Origin: an uncultured Salinicoccus sp. | Lineage (GTDB): Bacteria; Bacillota; Bacilli; Staphylococcales; Salinicoccaceae | Direction: 5' to 3' | Assembly (NCBI GenBank): GCA_947494965.1 | Contig: CANLWV010000006.1 | Location: forward strand, 1 to 64,000 | DNA: 64,000 bases | In this document: piece by piece, positions 52,876 to 60,272 of the stretch | How positions within the stretch are numbered: the first letter of the stretch is position 1 | Layout of the letters: each line of letters starts with the position of its first letter | The notes under the pieces: model-generated | Databases searched by the model: none | What the model saw: the letters and a program-made list of their open reading frames with translations, nothing else | What the model was told of the DNA's origin: nothing | Position numbers and translations under genes: made by a program

Positions 52876-53274
52876 TTATTTTTCTGTACGTGGTTCAACG
52901 AAGAAGGTGATGACAAGGAACATCAGGAAGGCAAGCAGCAATACACTGCCGCCGACGATGAACAGGACTGTTGTGAACGTTTCATTCATATTGAATGGAT
53001 CAAGCATATAGAAATACATGCCGACAGTCAGCAGCACCGCCCCTAAAATTCCCGTTACACCGTGGATGTGCACAAGCACTTTATGCCGTACCGTGTAGAT
53101 GCTGTAGAAGATGCCCCATGCAAACATGGAGAGCCACCCCACCAGAAGCACGTGCGTGTGGATCGGCCGGATTGCGTAATCCATCTCCCCCGCCATCTGT
53201 GAACCGATGAATACACCGAGCAGCCCGAATGCCGCTGCCACCCTGATAAAATTAATGCCCCATTTTCTTTCCAT
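52876..53274 (-). CDS. 4-TM protein resembling a piece of heme-copper oxidase subunit I
   Basis: A 132-aa protein with four helices. Helix 2 has the motif RPIHTHVLLVGWLSMFAWG and helix 3 begins KVLVHIHGVTG, so several His residues lie at membrane faces. The pattern is like the small cytochrome-oxidase/NorB-related proteins seen in many bacteria. No catalytic subunit is encoded near it. It lies next to hssRS, hmp and nsrR, so a heme or NO-linked role is plausible but unproven. Confidence 0.5.
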   Translation of the reverse strand: MERKWGINFIRVAAAFGLLGVFIGSQMAGEMDYAIRPIHTHVLLVGWLSMFAWGIFYSIYTVRHKVLVHIHGVTGILGAVLLTVGMYFYMLDPFNMNETFTTVLFIVGGSVLLLAFLMFLVITFFVEPRTEK

Positions 53275-53288
53275 TATGAATCCTCCTG

Positions 53289-54713
53289 TTATTTCTTCAA
53301 TGTAATTGTAAATGTCGTGCCTGCACCAAATTCACTTTCGACTTCCACTTCGCCGCCGAGCATATCAAGCGTCTCTTTGACGATCGCAAGTCCAAGGCCT
53401 GAACCATTCGTCGAACGCGACTGGTCCACGCGGTAGAAGCGCTCGAACAGCTGATCCATATCTTCTGCCCTGATACCGGTGCCGGTATCGCTGAAGATTA
53501 CTTTCACCCGGTCGCCTGCGTCAATGAGCCTGATGAATATTTCATCACCCGGCCCCGAATACTTGATGGCGTTCGACACAAGGTTATCCCAGACGTTATA
53601 GAGCAGATGCGGATCGGATTTGACCGATACCTCATCAAGAGTATAGGACAAGTCTATCTCTTCCTGATCGAGACGCCATGAAAATGCACGGATGACTTCC
53701 TGCACTTGGCGATCAAGCCTGATGGCTTCATGCTTCACCTGATATGTCTGATCGTCAAAACGGTTGAGCACCGTCAATTGCCTGGCCAGTGCAGACAGGC
53801 GCCTCGCTTCCTGATGGACCACTTCTGCCGGCTGGCGGAGGCCTTCAGGCAAGTCCTGGTCCATCATCAGCTTGGAATAGCCTTGGATATTGAGCAACGG
53901 CGATTGCAGATCATGGGTGACATCGCTGATGAACTTCTGGCGCATGTAGCGATTCTCACTCAGTTGTCCCTGCATGGCATCGAGACTGACGGCCAGTTGC
54001 CCGATTTCATCCGGTGCATAGTTTTCCGGCTCGATGGCGTAGTCGAAATTCTCTCTTCTGATCTCATCCGCCGCCGTAGACAACCTGCCGAGCACCGTCG
54101 CCATGCGCCGGGACATGAGGATGATTGATATGAGGCCGACTATGAAGACAGTCAGGAAAAAAACCAATCCTATGATATGGAATTCGCTGAACATCAAGGC
54201 ACTGTCCTGCTTGATGAAGAGGGCATACTGCCCCTCTTCAACTTCGAGCGGGACGCCAACCGTATTCCTCACATCGTTCATGAAGTGGCCCATCATGAAC
54301 CAATTGGCGAGTGTTGCCGCTTCACCCTGGTACACACCACCATCCATGACATCCCGGACGATTGCCAAAGAGAGTTCCGTCCGGTCGAATGGATCACCTG
54401 CTGAAGTGACGGCAGCAGTGTCAAAATCGACCACCTCAGAATCTTTCCCTGCTACATCTTCCCGCTTTATTATGGCCCCCTGGTAACCGAGGGCTGTAAA
54501 AAGTTCCAGATGCTCATCGATTGCCGCTTCAGTCATATCGGCCTTTTCCAGACCTGCGACGAACGTTTCAGCAGTGTCGACAAGTGCCTGGTCCATCTTC
54601 GGTTTCGAATGGAGCATGTAGAGGATATTTGCTGCAAGCAATGCAGTCAATGCGCTTAAAGCGATGACGATGACCAGCCCGATTATGAATTTTCTGTTCA
54701 GGGATTGTTTCAT
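53289..54713 (-). CDS. hssS: Sensor histidine kinase, HssS-like
   Basis: A 474-aa kinase: TM1 (residues 9-32), an extracytoplasmic domain of about 145 aa, TM2 (about 176-198), HAMP, a HisKA box DVTHDLQSPLLNI with the phospho-His, and an HATPase domain (NLVSNAIKYS, DTGTGI, GSGLGLAIVKE). The sensor end GHFMNDVRNTVGVPL...GQYALFIKQD...FSEF closely follows the pattern of S. aureus HssS, the heme sensor. The usual target hrtAB is not in the window. It overlaps hssR by 4 nt. Confidence 0.75.
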   Translation of the reverse strand: MKQSLNRKFIIGLVIVIALSALTALLAANILYMLHSKPKMDQALVDTAETFVAGLEKADMTEAAIDEHLELFTALGYQGAIIKREDVAGKDSEVVDFDTAAVTSAGDPFDRTELSLAIVRDVMDGGVYQGEAATLANWFMMGHFMNDVRNTVGVPLEVEEGQYALFIKQDSALMFSEFHIIGLVFFLTVFIVGLISIILMSRRMATVLGRLSTAADEIRRENFDYAIEPENYAPDEIGQLAVSLDAMQGQLSENRYMRQKFISDVTHDLQSPLLNIQGYSKLMMDQDLPEGLRQPAEVVHQEARRLSALARQLTVLNRFDDQTYQVKHEAIRLDRQVQEVIRAFSWRLDQEEIDLSYTLDEVSVKSDPHLLYNVWDNLVSNAIKYSGPGDEIFIRLIDAGDRVKVIFSDTGTGIRAEDMDQLFERFYRVDQSRSTNGSGLGLAIVKETLDMLGGEVEVESEFGAGTTFTITLKK

Positions 54714-55381
54714 GCCTCCCCCTCCAGCTTATAGCCGATGCCACGGACGGTGACGATTTCTAAAGGCACACGGTGCTTCTCAAGCTTCTGCCTGAGCCGG
54801 TTGATATGTGTATTGATTGTGTAGGCACCCGATTCAATGTCTCCCCACACCGCTTCTGCAAGATAATCACGGGTCACCACCCGCTCCGGGGTCTCCATCA
54901 GACAGGCAAACAGCTCGAGTTCCTTGACCGGCAGCATGAACGTCTTATCATGGGCCCTGACCTCATAGTGGATGCGGTCAAGGACGACGCCGTTGTAGGT
55001 CAACACTGAATGGCTGTCCGGCTGTGTGCGCTTGAGCACGGCACGTACCCTGTAGATAAGCTCTTCCGGTTCAAATGGTTTGACGATGTAGTCCTCCGCT
55101 CCCGCTGTAAACCCGCGTCCTTTATCTTCCAGCTGACCCTTGGCCGTGAGCAGAATGACCGGAATATCCAGATCACCACTCAGTATCTCAGTAAGCTTGA
55201 AGCCATCCATACCCGGCATCATGACATCCACGACAGCGAGATCCACTTCATCATCCTCGAGTTGGCCGAGCGCGTCGTCCGCCGATTCTGCCAATATGGC
55301 TTTGTAGCCATCCTGCTTAAGATATATGGATACAAGTTGCCTGATATGCGGATCGTCTTCCACTACCATCACTTTCTGCAC
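54710..55381 (-). CDS. hssR: Response regulator, HssR-like (OmpR family)
   Basis: A 223-aa OmpR-type regulator: receiver with phospho-Asp in AVVDVMMPGMDGF and K in IVKPFEPEELIYR, then a winged-helix domain (TRDYLAEAVWGDIES...RLRQKLEKH). The receiver stretch DIPVILLTAKGQLEDKGRGFTAG is close to HssR. GTG 55381 is the likely start (AAGGAG 9 nt upstream). A direct repeat like the HssR box lies upstream, suggesting autoregulation. Confidence 0.72.
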   Translation of the reverse strand: MQKVMVVEDDPHIRQLVSIYLKQDGYKAILAESADDALGQLEDDEVDLAVVDVMMPGMDGFKLTEILSGDLDIPVILLTAKGQLEDKGRGFTAGAEDYIVKPFEPEELIYRVRAVLKRTQPDSHSVLTYNGVVLDRIHYEVRAHDKTFMLPVKELELFACLMETPERVVTRDYLAEAVWGDIESGAYTINTHINRLRQKLEKHRVPLEIVTVRGIGYKLEGEA

Positions 55382-55417
55382 GTCTCCCCACTCCTTCCGT
55401 AAATATCTTATCACACC

Positions 55418-55437
55418 GATATAAACATAATATAAAC
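55418..55437 (-). promoter_or_regulatory. HssR-type direct repeat
   Basis: On the minus strand: GTTTATATT, 2 nt, GTTTATATC. The known HssR site in front of S. aureus hrtAB is a direct repeat of GTTCATATT with a 2-nt gap. It lies 37 nt before the hssR start. Confidence 0.6.
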
Positions 55438-55448
55438 AAAAACACGTA

Positions 55449-55486
55449 CAAAAATACACCCATCCGATTAGGGGCGGATGGGTGTA
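55449..55486 (-). terminator. Terminator of hmp
   Basis: TACACCCATCCG (55455-55466) pairs with CGGATGGGTGTA (55475-55486); T-run follows on the minus strand. Confidence 0.85.
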
Positions 55487-55527
55487 CAGGTCTATATGGA
55501 ATGTGTTGGATGATCCAGATTGAAATT

Positions 55528-56664
55528 CTAGACGGTCTGGAGACTCATTTTCGGACCGAATGGTTCGAAGTGGATGCGGGAATCGTCGATATCCAAAGCA
55601 GCCAGTTCTTCGATCATCGTATCCATGAAGCGCATGGAACCGCAGATGTAGACTTCACGGCCGTCGAGTTCTCCGAAGTCGGAGCGGTTCAGATAGCCGT
55701 CCGGTTCGCTGTATTTCACCGTGATGTCGGCACCATTCTCTTCCAGCGAAGCAAACTGGTCTTTGAATGGCTGGAAATCCTTGTTGATGGCGCTGTAGAC
55801 GAATTTTACATCTTTGCCTTTTTCAATCGCATCTTCAGCCATCGCCATCACCGGTGTCGCACCGACGCCGCCTGCGATGAAGAGCAGCTTATCATGGTCT
55901 TCCTCAACTTTGAAGTCTCCGGCAGGGGCAGAAAGATGGAGGACGTCCCCCTCTTCAATGCCATCATGCAAGTAGTTGGAAACAACGCCTTTCTCTCCGC
56001 CCGCCATTTCACGTTTGACAGCAAAGGTGATGCCGTCCTCAGTTGAATTGGAGCAGATCGAGTAGTGGCGGAGCGCATCATACGGGTAGCCGGATGGGTG
56101 CACTTTGACCGTGATGTACTGGCCCGCTGTGAATGTTTTATCAACATCCTCAGCATCTACTGTAAACCTGACGATTTCAGGTGTCATGACTTCTTTCTTT
56201 TTAACCATGAAAGGCTTGAAGCCATCCCACGCAGCATCTTTATACATATCTTTCTCGACGTCTATGAATACTTGGGCAATCTGATTGTAGTAGTCACCCC
56301 ATGCATCGATGATTTCTGGAGTCGCCTGGTCGCCGAGCACTTCCTTGATGCCTTCGAGCAGATATTTCCCTACGATCGGATAGTGTTCCGGCAGAATCTC
56401 GAGTGCGCGGTGTTTGTGTGCGATACCGACTACATGTGGCACGATCGCATCCAGATTATCAATATGCTTGGCTGCAGCAAGGACCGTCATCGCGAGCGCC
56501 TTAGGCTGATCGCCTATTTTCTGGTTCGTCTGGTTGAAAATATTCAAAAGTTCAGGATGTGCCTCGAACATTCTTCCATAGAATACGGATGTGATTGTGG
56601 TACCATGCTCTTCCAATACTGGGATCGTCGCTTTGATGATATCTTTTTTAGTTTCGGTAATCAT
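55528..56664 (-). CDS. hmp: Flavohemoglobin / nitric oxide dioxygenase
   Basis: Detoxifies NO to nitrate using O2 and NADPH. N-terminal globin with proximal His in VGIAHKHRALEI, then an FAD domain (RHYSICSNS) and an NAD domain (LFIAGGVGATPVMAM, VYICGSMRFMD). 378 aa is slightly short for the family (about 395) but all parts are present. AAGGGG precedes the ATG. Controlled by a near-perfect NsrR palindrome. Confidence 0.95.
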   Translation of the reverse strand: MITETKKDIIKATIPVLEEHGTTITSVFYGRMFEAHPELLNIFNQTNQKIGDQPKALAMTVLAAAKHIDNLDAIVPHVVGIAHKHRALEILPEHYPIVGKYLLEGIKEVLGDQATPEIIDAWGDYYNQIAQVFIDVEKDMYKDAAWDGFKPFMVKKKEVMTPEIVRFTVDAEDVDKTFTAGQYITVKVHPSGYPYDALRHYSICSNSTEDGITFAVKREMAGGEKGVVSNYLHDGIEEGDVLHLSAPAGDFKVEEDHDKLLFIAGGVGATPVMAMAEDAIEKGKDVKFVYSAINKDFQPFKDQFASLEENGADITVKYSEPDGYLNRSDFGELDGREVYICGSMRFMDTMIEELAALDIDDSRIHFEPFGPKMSLQTV

Positions 56665-56686
56665 TTACAGAACCCCTTTATTTTTA

Positions 56687-56739
56687 AAGATATATTTCTT
56701 ATGCATCTTTATAATAAAGCGTATCCAGCTGCTTTTCAA
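56687..56739 (-). promoter_or_regulatory. hmp promoter with NsrR operator
   Basis: Promoter TTGAAA (complement 56734-56739), 17-nt spacer, TATTAT (56711-56716). Directly after it lies a 23-bp palindrome, 56687-56709, with arms AAGATATATTT and ATGCATCTT, matching the AAGATGYATTTTAAATGCATCTT-type NsrR site of B. subtilis. Confidence 0.85.
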
Positions 56740-56847
56740 GTATATGTAGAAGTTTTCACAAATTGTTCACAGAAACTGTTGCATCAAGTTCCTTCTATTT
56801 ATTGATCCTGCCAACCGGTGTATAATCATTGAAAGGAGTTGATTGCA

Positions 56848-57258
56848 GTGAAACTGACATTATATACGGACTATTCCTTGAGGGCGCTCATGTACCTCGG
56901 CATGAATGAAGATAAAAAGGTGCAGATTGACGATATAGCGGGATTCTATAACATCTCGAGAAACCATTTGACGAAAGTGGTCCATCATCTGGCAAAGCTT
57001 GAATACATCAAGACTGTACGTGGTCGCGGTGGCGGGATTATGCTAAACTGTAGACCAGAAGAGATAAATGTCGGCGAAGTCGTCCGGCGGACAGAAGATA
57101 ATTTCCATATGGCAGAATGTTTTTCCGAGAACAATGAATGCATCCTGACACCTGTCTGCGGACTGCGCTTTGTCTTAAACGATGCATTGAAGGCATATCT
57201 TGCAGAACTTGATAAACATACTTTGCGGGATATCATCCCTAAACCGATATTGAGGTGA
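56848..57258 (+). CDS. nsrR: NO-sensing Rrf2-family repressor NsrR
   Basis: A 136-aa Fe-S regulator. Rrf2 DNA-binding region MKLTLYTDYSLRALMYLG and RGRGGGI; the cluster cysteines are in AECFSENNECILTPVCGL. NO damages the cluster and releases repression of hmp. GTG 56848 has AAAGGAG 9 nt upstream. Divergent from hmp, and its end almost touches the DUF5011 gene. Confidence 0.95.
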   Translation: MKLTLYTDYSLRALMYLGMNEDKKVQIDDIAGFYNISRNHLTKVVHHLAKLEYIKTVRGRGGGIMLNCRPEEINVGEVVRRTEDNFHMAECFSENNECILTPVCGLRFVLNDALKAYLAELDKHTLRDIIPKPILR

Positions 57259-57263
57259 CTACG

Positions 57264-58019
57264 ATGGATTCAAGTACAATCATAAAATTTTTGGCGGGAC
57301 TTCTCCCCGTCGCCCCCATCACCGGAGAACTCCTCGACGAGGAACTCCAGGTGCAGCAGGCGGACTCCAATGAAGAAAGCAACGAAGCCGACTCCAAGTA
57401 TGCCGATTATAAAGGACCGACAATGGAAGAGGAAATTGCCGCCCATGGCGGCAACCAACCTGCCATCAAAGGGGTCCAAAAGAAAGGTGACTTCAAGGTC
57501 CAGGTCGGCAGCCGGTTCAATCCCAGGGCAGGCGTCTATGCCGTCGATAGCTATGACGGCAACATCACCGGCAATATAGAGGTCACCAGCAATAACGTCG
57601 ACACCAGCCGCCCCGGCAGCTATACGGTCACCTATCGTGTGGAGAACAGCCGTAACTATTGGTCCACATATACGAGGGTGATAGAAGTGGTGAATGGCCA
57701 GGGCGACCGTGTCCCGATGATCCCACCGACAGAGGCGCAACTCGCAGGCAAGGAAGAGAATGATGATGCGGAGGAGTCGGAAGCCGGTTCTGCGATCACT
57801 TTCCTTGGACTCGAAGACCAGACGATTGAACAAGGGAGCGATTTCGACCCGAAAGAAGATGTCCAGGTAATAGACGTCGACGGCAGCGACATCACTTACC
57901 GCCTCCATATTTCGGGTGAGGTCGATACGGAAACTCCCGGCGAATATACAATCGCCTATGCCACATTCGACCATTTCGGCGACCCACATGCGAAGGCGCG
58001 GACAATCACTGTGGAGTAA
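57264..58019 (+). CDS. DUF5011 (Ig-like) repeat protein
   Basis: About 251 aa. A short hydrophobic start (IIKFLAGLLPVAPITG) is followed by an acidic linker and two DUF5011-type Ig-like repeats, DSYDGNITGNIEVTSNNVDT...GSYTVTYRV and DVDGSDITYRLHISGEVDT...GEYTIAYATFD. Such repeats are usual on cell-surface proteins, yet the N-terminus is a poor signal peptide and no LPXTG is seen. GAGGTGA, overlapping the nsrR stop, lies 5 nt before ATG 57264, so it is co-transcribed with nsrR. Role unknown. Confidence 0.7.
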   Translation: MDSSTIIKFLAGLLPVAPITGELLDEELQVQQADSNEESNEADSKYADYKGPTMEEEIAAHGGNQPAIKGVQKKGDFKVQVGSRFNPRAGVYAVDSYDGNITGNIEVTSNNVDTSRPGSYTVTYRVENSRNYWSTYTRVIEVVNGQGDRVPMIPPTEAQLAGKEENDDAEESEAGSAITFLGLEDQTIEQGSDFDPKEDVQVIDVDGSDITYRLHISGEVDTETPGEYTIAYATFDHFGDPHAKARTITVE

Positions 58020-58078
58020 TCCTCTTTCGCACACTGCTTGATAGCGGTTCAGGTTCCAACAGCGGCATGCAACATAAA

Positions 58079-58110
58079 AAAAGGTGGATCCTTAAATGGA
58101 TCCACCTTTT
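58079..58110. terminator. Bidirectional terminator
   Basis: AAAAGGTGGATCC with its complement (58098-58110), 6-nt loop. Confidence 0.85.
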
Positions 58111-58123
58111 TCAATGGGATGTT

Positions 58124-58639
58124 TTATTTATCCAACTGTGCTTTTACTTCACGGTTGAAGTCTTCAAGATCATCCGGTTGACGGCTGGATACGAGGTTGC
58201 CACATACTACGACTGATTTGTCGTGCACTTTCGCCCCTGCGTTCTCCAGGTCCTTCCGTACAGAAATGAAGGATGTGATGTTGCGGTCTTTCAGCATATC
58301 TGTATCGATCAGCACTTGTGGACCGTGACAGATGGCGAAAGTCGGTTTATCCTCTTCAAGGAAGTGTTTGGCAAACTTGCCGAAACGGCCTTCTTCATCT
58401 GAGCGCAACAGATCCGGCGAGAATCCGCCTGGAATGAATACTGCATCGTAATCATTTGGCTGTACATCATTTATGCCTTTATCGGCTTTGAATTTACCGC
58501 CTTGTTTACCTTCCAGTTCGCCAGCTTCCGGTGCGATGACCTCAACTGTGTGGCCATCCGCTTTGATGGCTTCTACTGGATTCGTATATTCGATATCTTC
58601 TACCATATCCGTCATCAGTATAGCGACTTTTTTAGTCAA
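58124..58639 (-). CDS. DJ-1/PfpI family protein (general stress protein 18-like)
   Basis: A 171-aa protein with the nucleophile elbow FAICHGPQVLID and the acidic residue early in VAILMTDMVEDIEY. Relatives (YfkM/YraA, PfpI) act as deglycase, chaperone or glyoxalase. AAGGAGTGA precedes the ATG. The TTTAAGG..GGAACA region upstream only weakly resembles sigma-B; a 14-bp palindrome lies in the leader. Confidence 0.88.
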   Translation of the reverse strand: MTKKVAILMTDMVEDIEYTNPVEAIKADGHTVEVIAPEAGELEGKQGGKFKADKGINDVQPNDYDAVFIPGGFSPDLLRSDEEGRFGKFAKHFLEEDKPTFAICHGPQVLIDTDMLKDRNITSFISVRKDLENAGAKVHDKSVVVCGNLVSSRQPDDLEDFNREVKAQLDK

Positions 58640-58669
58640 AACTGAATCACTCCTTAAATGTTTTTCGTT

Positions 58670-58683
58670 ACACTATATAGTGT
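58670..58683. promoter_or_regulatory. 14-bp perfect palindrome
   Basis: ACACTATATAGTGT, upstream of the DJ-1 gene, in a position to be an operator. No known regulator assigned. Confidence 0.45.
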
Positions 58684-58744
58684 TCCACATGATGTCATAC
58701 CTTAAACATAAAATATGGCTTTTACATATATAACAATGATTTGT

Positions 58745-58773
58745 TTGACATTAAGAACATACGTTCCTATAAT
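58745..58773 (+). promoter_or_regulatory. Consensus promoter with LexA-like box in the spacer
   Basis: Perfect TTGACA, 17 nt, perfect TATAAT. The spacer holds AGAACATACGTTCC (58754-58767), which fits the Gram-positive SOS box CGAACRNRYGTTYG at all core positions (GAAC-N4-GTTC). Confidence 0.75.
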
Positions 58774-58793
58774 ATTATGTCAGGAGTGATGAT

Positions 58794-59033
58794 ATGAATA
58801 TCTCTTATGATACCGAGCTGGAATATAAAATATTATATAATGTCAAACATGATCTGTTTGACTATCCGAATACAAGCATGGCCGAATACGATATAAGGAC
58901 GGTCGATTTCCATATGCGGCTTATGGCCCAAAAGGGCTTGCTTATACTGACGCCATTCGACTATGACTTCTACTACAGCCATATAGAATTGACGGAAGCA
59001 GGAGACAGACTGCTCTCCAAAAGAGCTTCATGA
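58794..59033 (+). CDS. Small putative winged-helix protein, SOS-controlled
   Basis: A 79-aa protein. The pattern DIRTVDFHMRLMAQKGLLIL...IELTEAGDRLL looks like a recognition helix plus wing of a small wHTH (YjcQ-like), but homology is not certain. It has no membrane segment. AGGAG lies 7 nt before the ATG. A consensus promoter with a LexA-like box precedes and a terminator follows, so it is a single-gene DNA-damage unit by inference. Confidence 0.65.
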   Translation: MNISYDTELEYKILYNVKHDLFDYPNTSMAEYDIRTVDFHMRLMAQKGLLILTPFDYDFYYSHIELTEAGDRLLSKRAS

Positions 59034-59035
59034 AA

Positions 59036-59058
59036 AAACCCTCCAATTTGGAGGGTTT
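59036..59058. terminator. Terminator
   Basis: AAACCCTCC/GGAGGGTTT stem with a 5-nt loop, then a T-rich stretch; serves both converging genes. Confidence 0.8.
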
Positions 59059-59063
59059 CTTTA

Positions 59064-59504
59064 TCATTTGAGGTCGAATGCATTACGTACCCGTTGGGTC
59101 ATGTCGGCATCCAGTTGCGTGACCGGGTCAGCCGCTTCATACTCGCCGATCATCAGACCATCGTCATCCGACTCGACGACCGTCACCCATTCGACGCGCA
59201 ATACATATTCCTCTTTTCCAAAATGCGGATTGATGCGCTGGATTTCCTTGAAGGGATATTCATCGTACTCGATGAGCTTTCCACCTGAATGCATTTTAAA
59301 TGCTTCAAAGGGTACGGCCGGCTCCACTACCCGCCCAATGCCAAGGAAACCTTGCCTGGTGCTATATAATGCGAATTCATCGCCTCGTTTCAGCTGTTTT
59401 ACACTTTCTTTATGCCGTGAAGTCGTCAAGCTGACGATCCCCAGCCTCTTATACGTATCAAATTCCCTGAATGTCTGATTGAATCTTCCATTTATCGCAA
59501 ACAT
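59064..59504 (-). CDS. Putative PUA/EVE-like domain protein
   Basis: About 146 aa. LKRGDEFALYSTRQGFLGIGRV is reminiscent of the beta-barrel of EVE/PUA-like nucleotide- or RNA-binding domains; the remainder (YPFKEIQRINPHFGKEEYVLRVEWVTV) continues the fold. ATG 59504 has AGGGG 7 nt upstream. Function unknown. Confidence 0.5.
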   Translation of the reverse strand: MFAINGRFNQTFREFDTYKRLGIVSLTTSRHKESVKQLKRGDEFALYSTRQGFLGIGRVVEPAVPFEAFKMHSGGKLIEYDEYPFKEIQRINPHFGKEEYVLRVEWVTVVESDDDGLMIGEYEAADPVTQLDADMTQRVRNAFDLK

Positions 59505-59587
59505 TTCTCCACCCCTGTCATTTATACCTTCCAAAACCATATACTACATGATAGCAAAGACAATTTCAGCGGATATAACAAGGAAAT

Positions 59588-59613
59588 GTTTATTTTCTTA
59601 TGGATTCGGGCAT
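59588..59613 (+). promoter_or_regulatory. Sigma-B-like promoter of the CsbD-like gene
   Basis: GTTTAT, 14-nt spacer, GGGCAT, 39 nt before the start codon. Confidence 0.65.
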
Positions 59614-59651
59614 TGTAGTTGTGTAACGAAAAATTTCCAAGGGGTGTTAAT

Positions 59652-59834
59652 ATGGCTGAAGAAAGCAAAAAAGATCAATTGATGGGCAAAGCCAAAAAGG
59701 CTGCCGGAGATTTAATGAACGATGAAAAGACTAAAGAAGAAGGTAAACGCCAAGAAACAGAAGGCAAAGTGAAAGACGCAGCCAATGATGTGAAAGATAA
59801 AGCAACAGACGCTTTCAATAACGATAAAAAATAA
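59652..59834 (+). CDS. CsbD family stress protein
   Basis: A 60-aa hydrophilic helical protein (MGKAKKAAGDLMNDEKTKEEG...GKVKDAANDVKDKA) typical of CsbD, a general-stress family under sigma-B in Bacillus and Staphylococcus. A sigma-B-like promoter and an AAGGGG ribosome site precede it. Molecular role unknown. Confidence 0.85.
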   Translation: MAEESKKDQLMGKAKKAAGDLMNDEKTKEEGKRQETEGKVKDAANDVKDKATDAFNNDKK

Positions 59835-59840
59835 TTATAG

Positions 59841-59875
59841 AAAATCACTGCTTATTGCAGTGATTTTCCCTGTTT
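59841..59875 (+). terminator. Terminator after the CsbD-like gene
   Basis: AAATCACTGC/GCAGTGATTT stem (59842-59851 with 59857-59866), then T-rich. Confidence 0.65.
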
Positions 59876-59886
59876 TCATTTTTCAT

Positions 59887-59912
59887 GTTTAACAGCCTAT
59901 ATATATAGGTAT
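59887..59912 (+). promoter_or_regulatory. Sigma-B-like promoter of the second stress gene
   Basis: GTTTAA, 14-nt spacer, AGGTAT. Followed by a tandem duplication of ATGTAGCTTGA (59919-59940). Confidence 0.55.
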
Positions 59913-59978
59913 TGTTCAATGTAGCTTGAATGTAGCTTGAAAGACAGCTTAGATTCTTATAGAAGGAGTGGATTATTC

Positions 59979-60221
59979 ATGGCAGAAGAGAAAAAAGGAC
60001 TATTCGACAAGGCAAAAGACTTGGTCGACAAAGCGAAAGACAAAGATACACGTGAGAACGTCTCCAATAAATGGGACGACGCCAAAGAATTCGGCGATCA
60101 GCACGCTGATAAGGTAGGCGCTGGTGACAAATGGGATACTGTCAGCGAAAAAGGCGACAGCATCGTCGACAAATATGGCGTTGACGGTGACGAAGAAAAC
60201 AAGGACGATGAAGAGAAATAA
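59979..60221 (+). CDS. Hydrophilic stress-type protein
   Basis: An 80-aa Lys/Asp/Glu-rich protein (GLFDKAKDLVDKAKDKDT...NKWDDAKEFGDQHADKV) with weak helical heptads, not assigned to a family. It resembles hydrophilins/CsbD neighbours in composition. AAGGAG is about 10 nt before the ATG. Sigma-B-like promoter before and terminator after. Confidence 0.65.
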   Translation: MAEEKKGLFDKAKDLVDKAKDKDTRENVSNKWDDAKEFGDQHADKVGAGDKWDTVSEKGDSIVDKYGVDGDEENKDDEEK

Positions 60222-60236
60222 TTATCATGCATAGCT

Positions 60237-60272
60237 AAAAAGGGTGGTTCCGCTAGCAGAACCACCCTTTTT
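60237..60272. terminator. Bidirectional terminator
   Basis: AAAAAGGGTGGTTC with its perfect complement (60259-60272), 8-nt loop. Confidence 0.88.
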
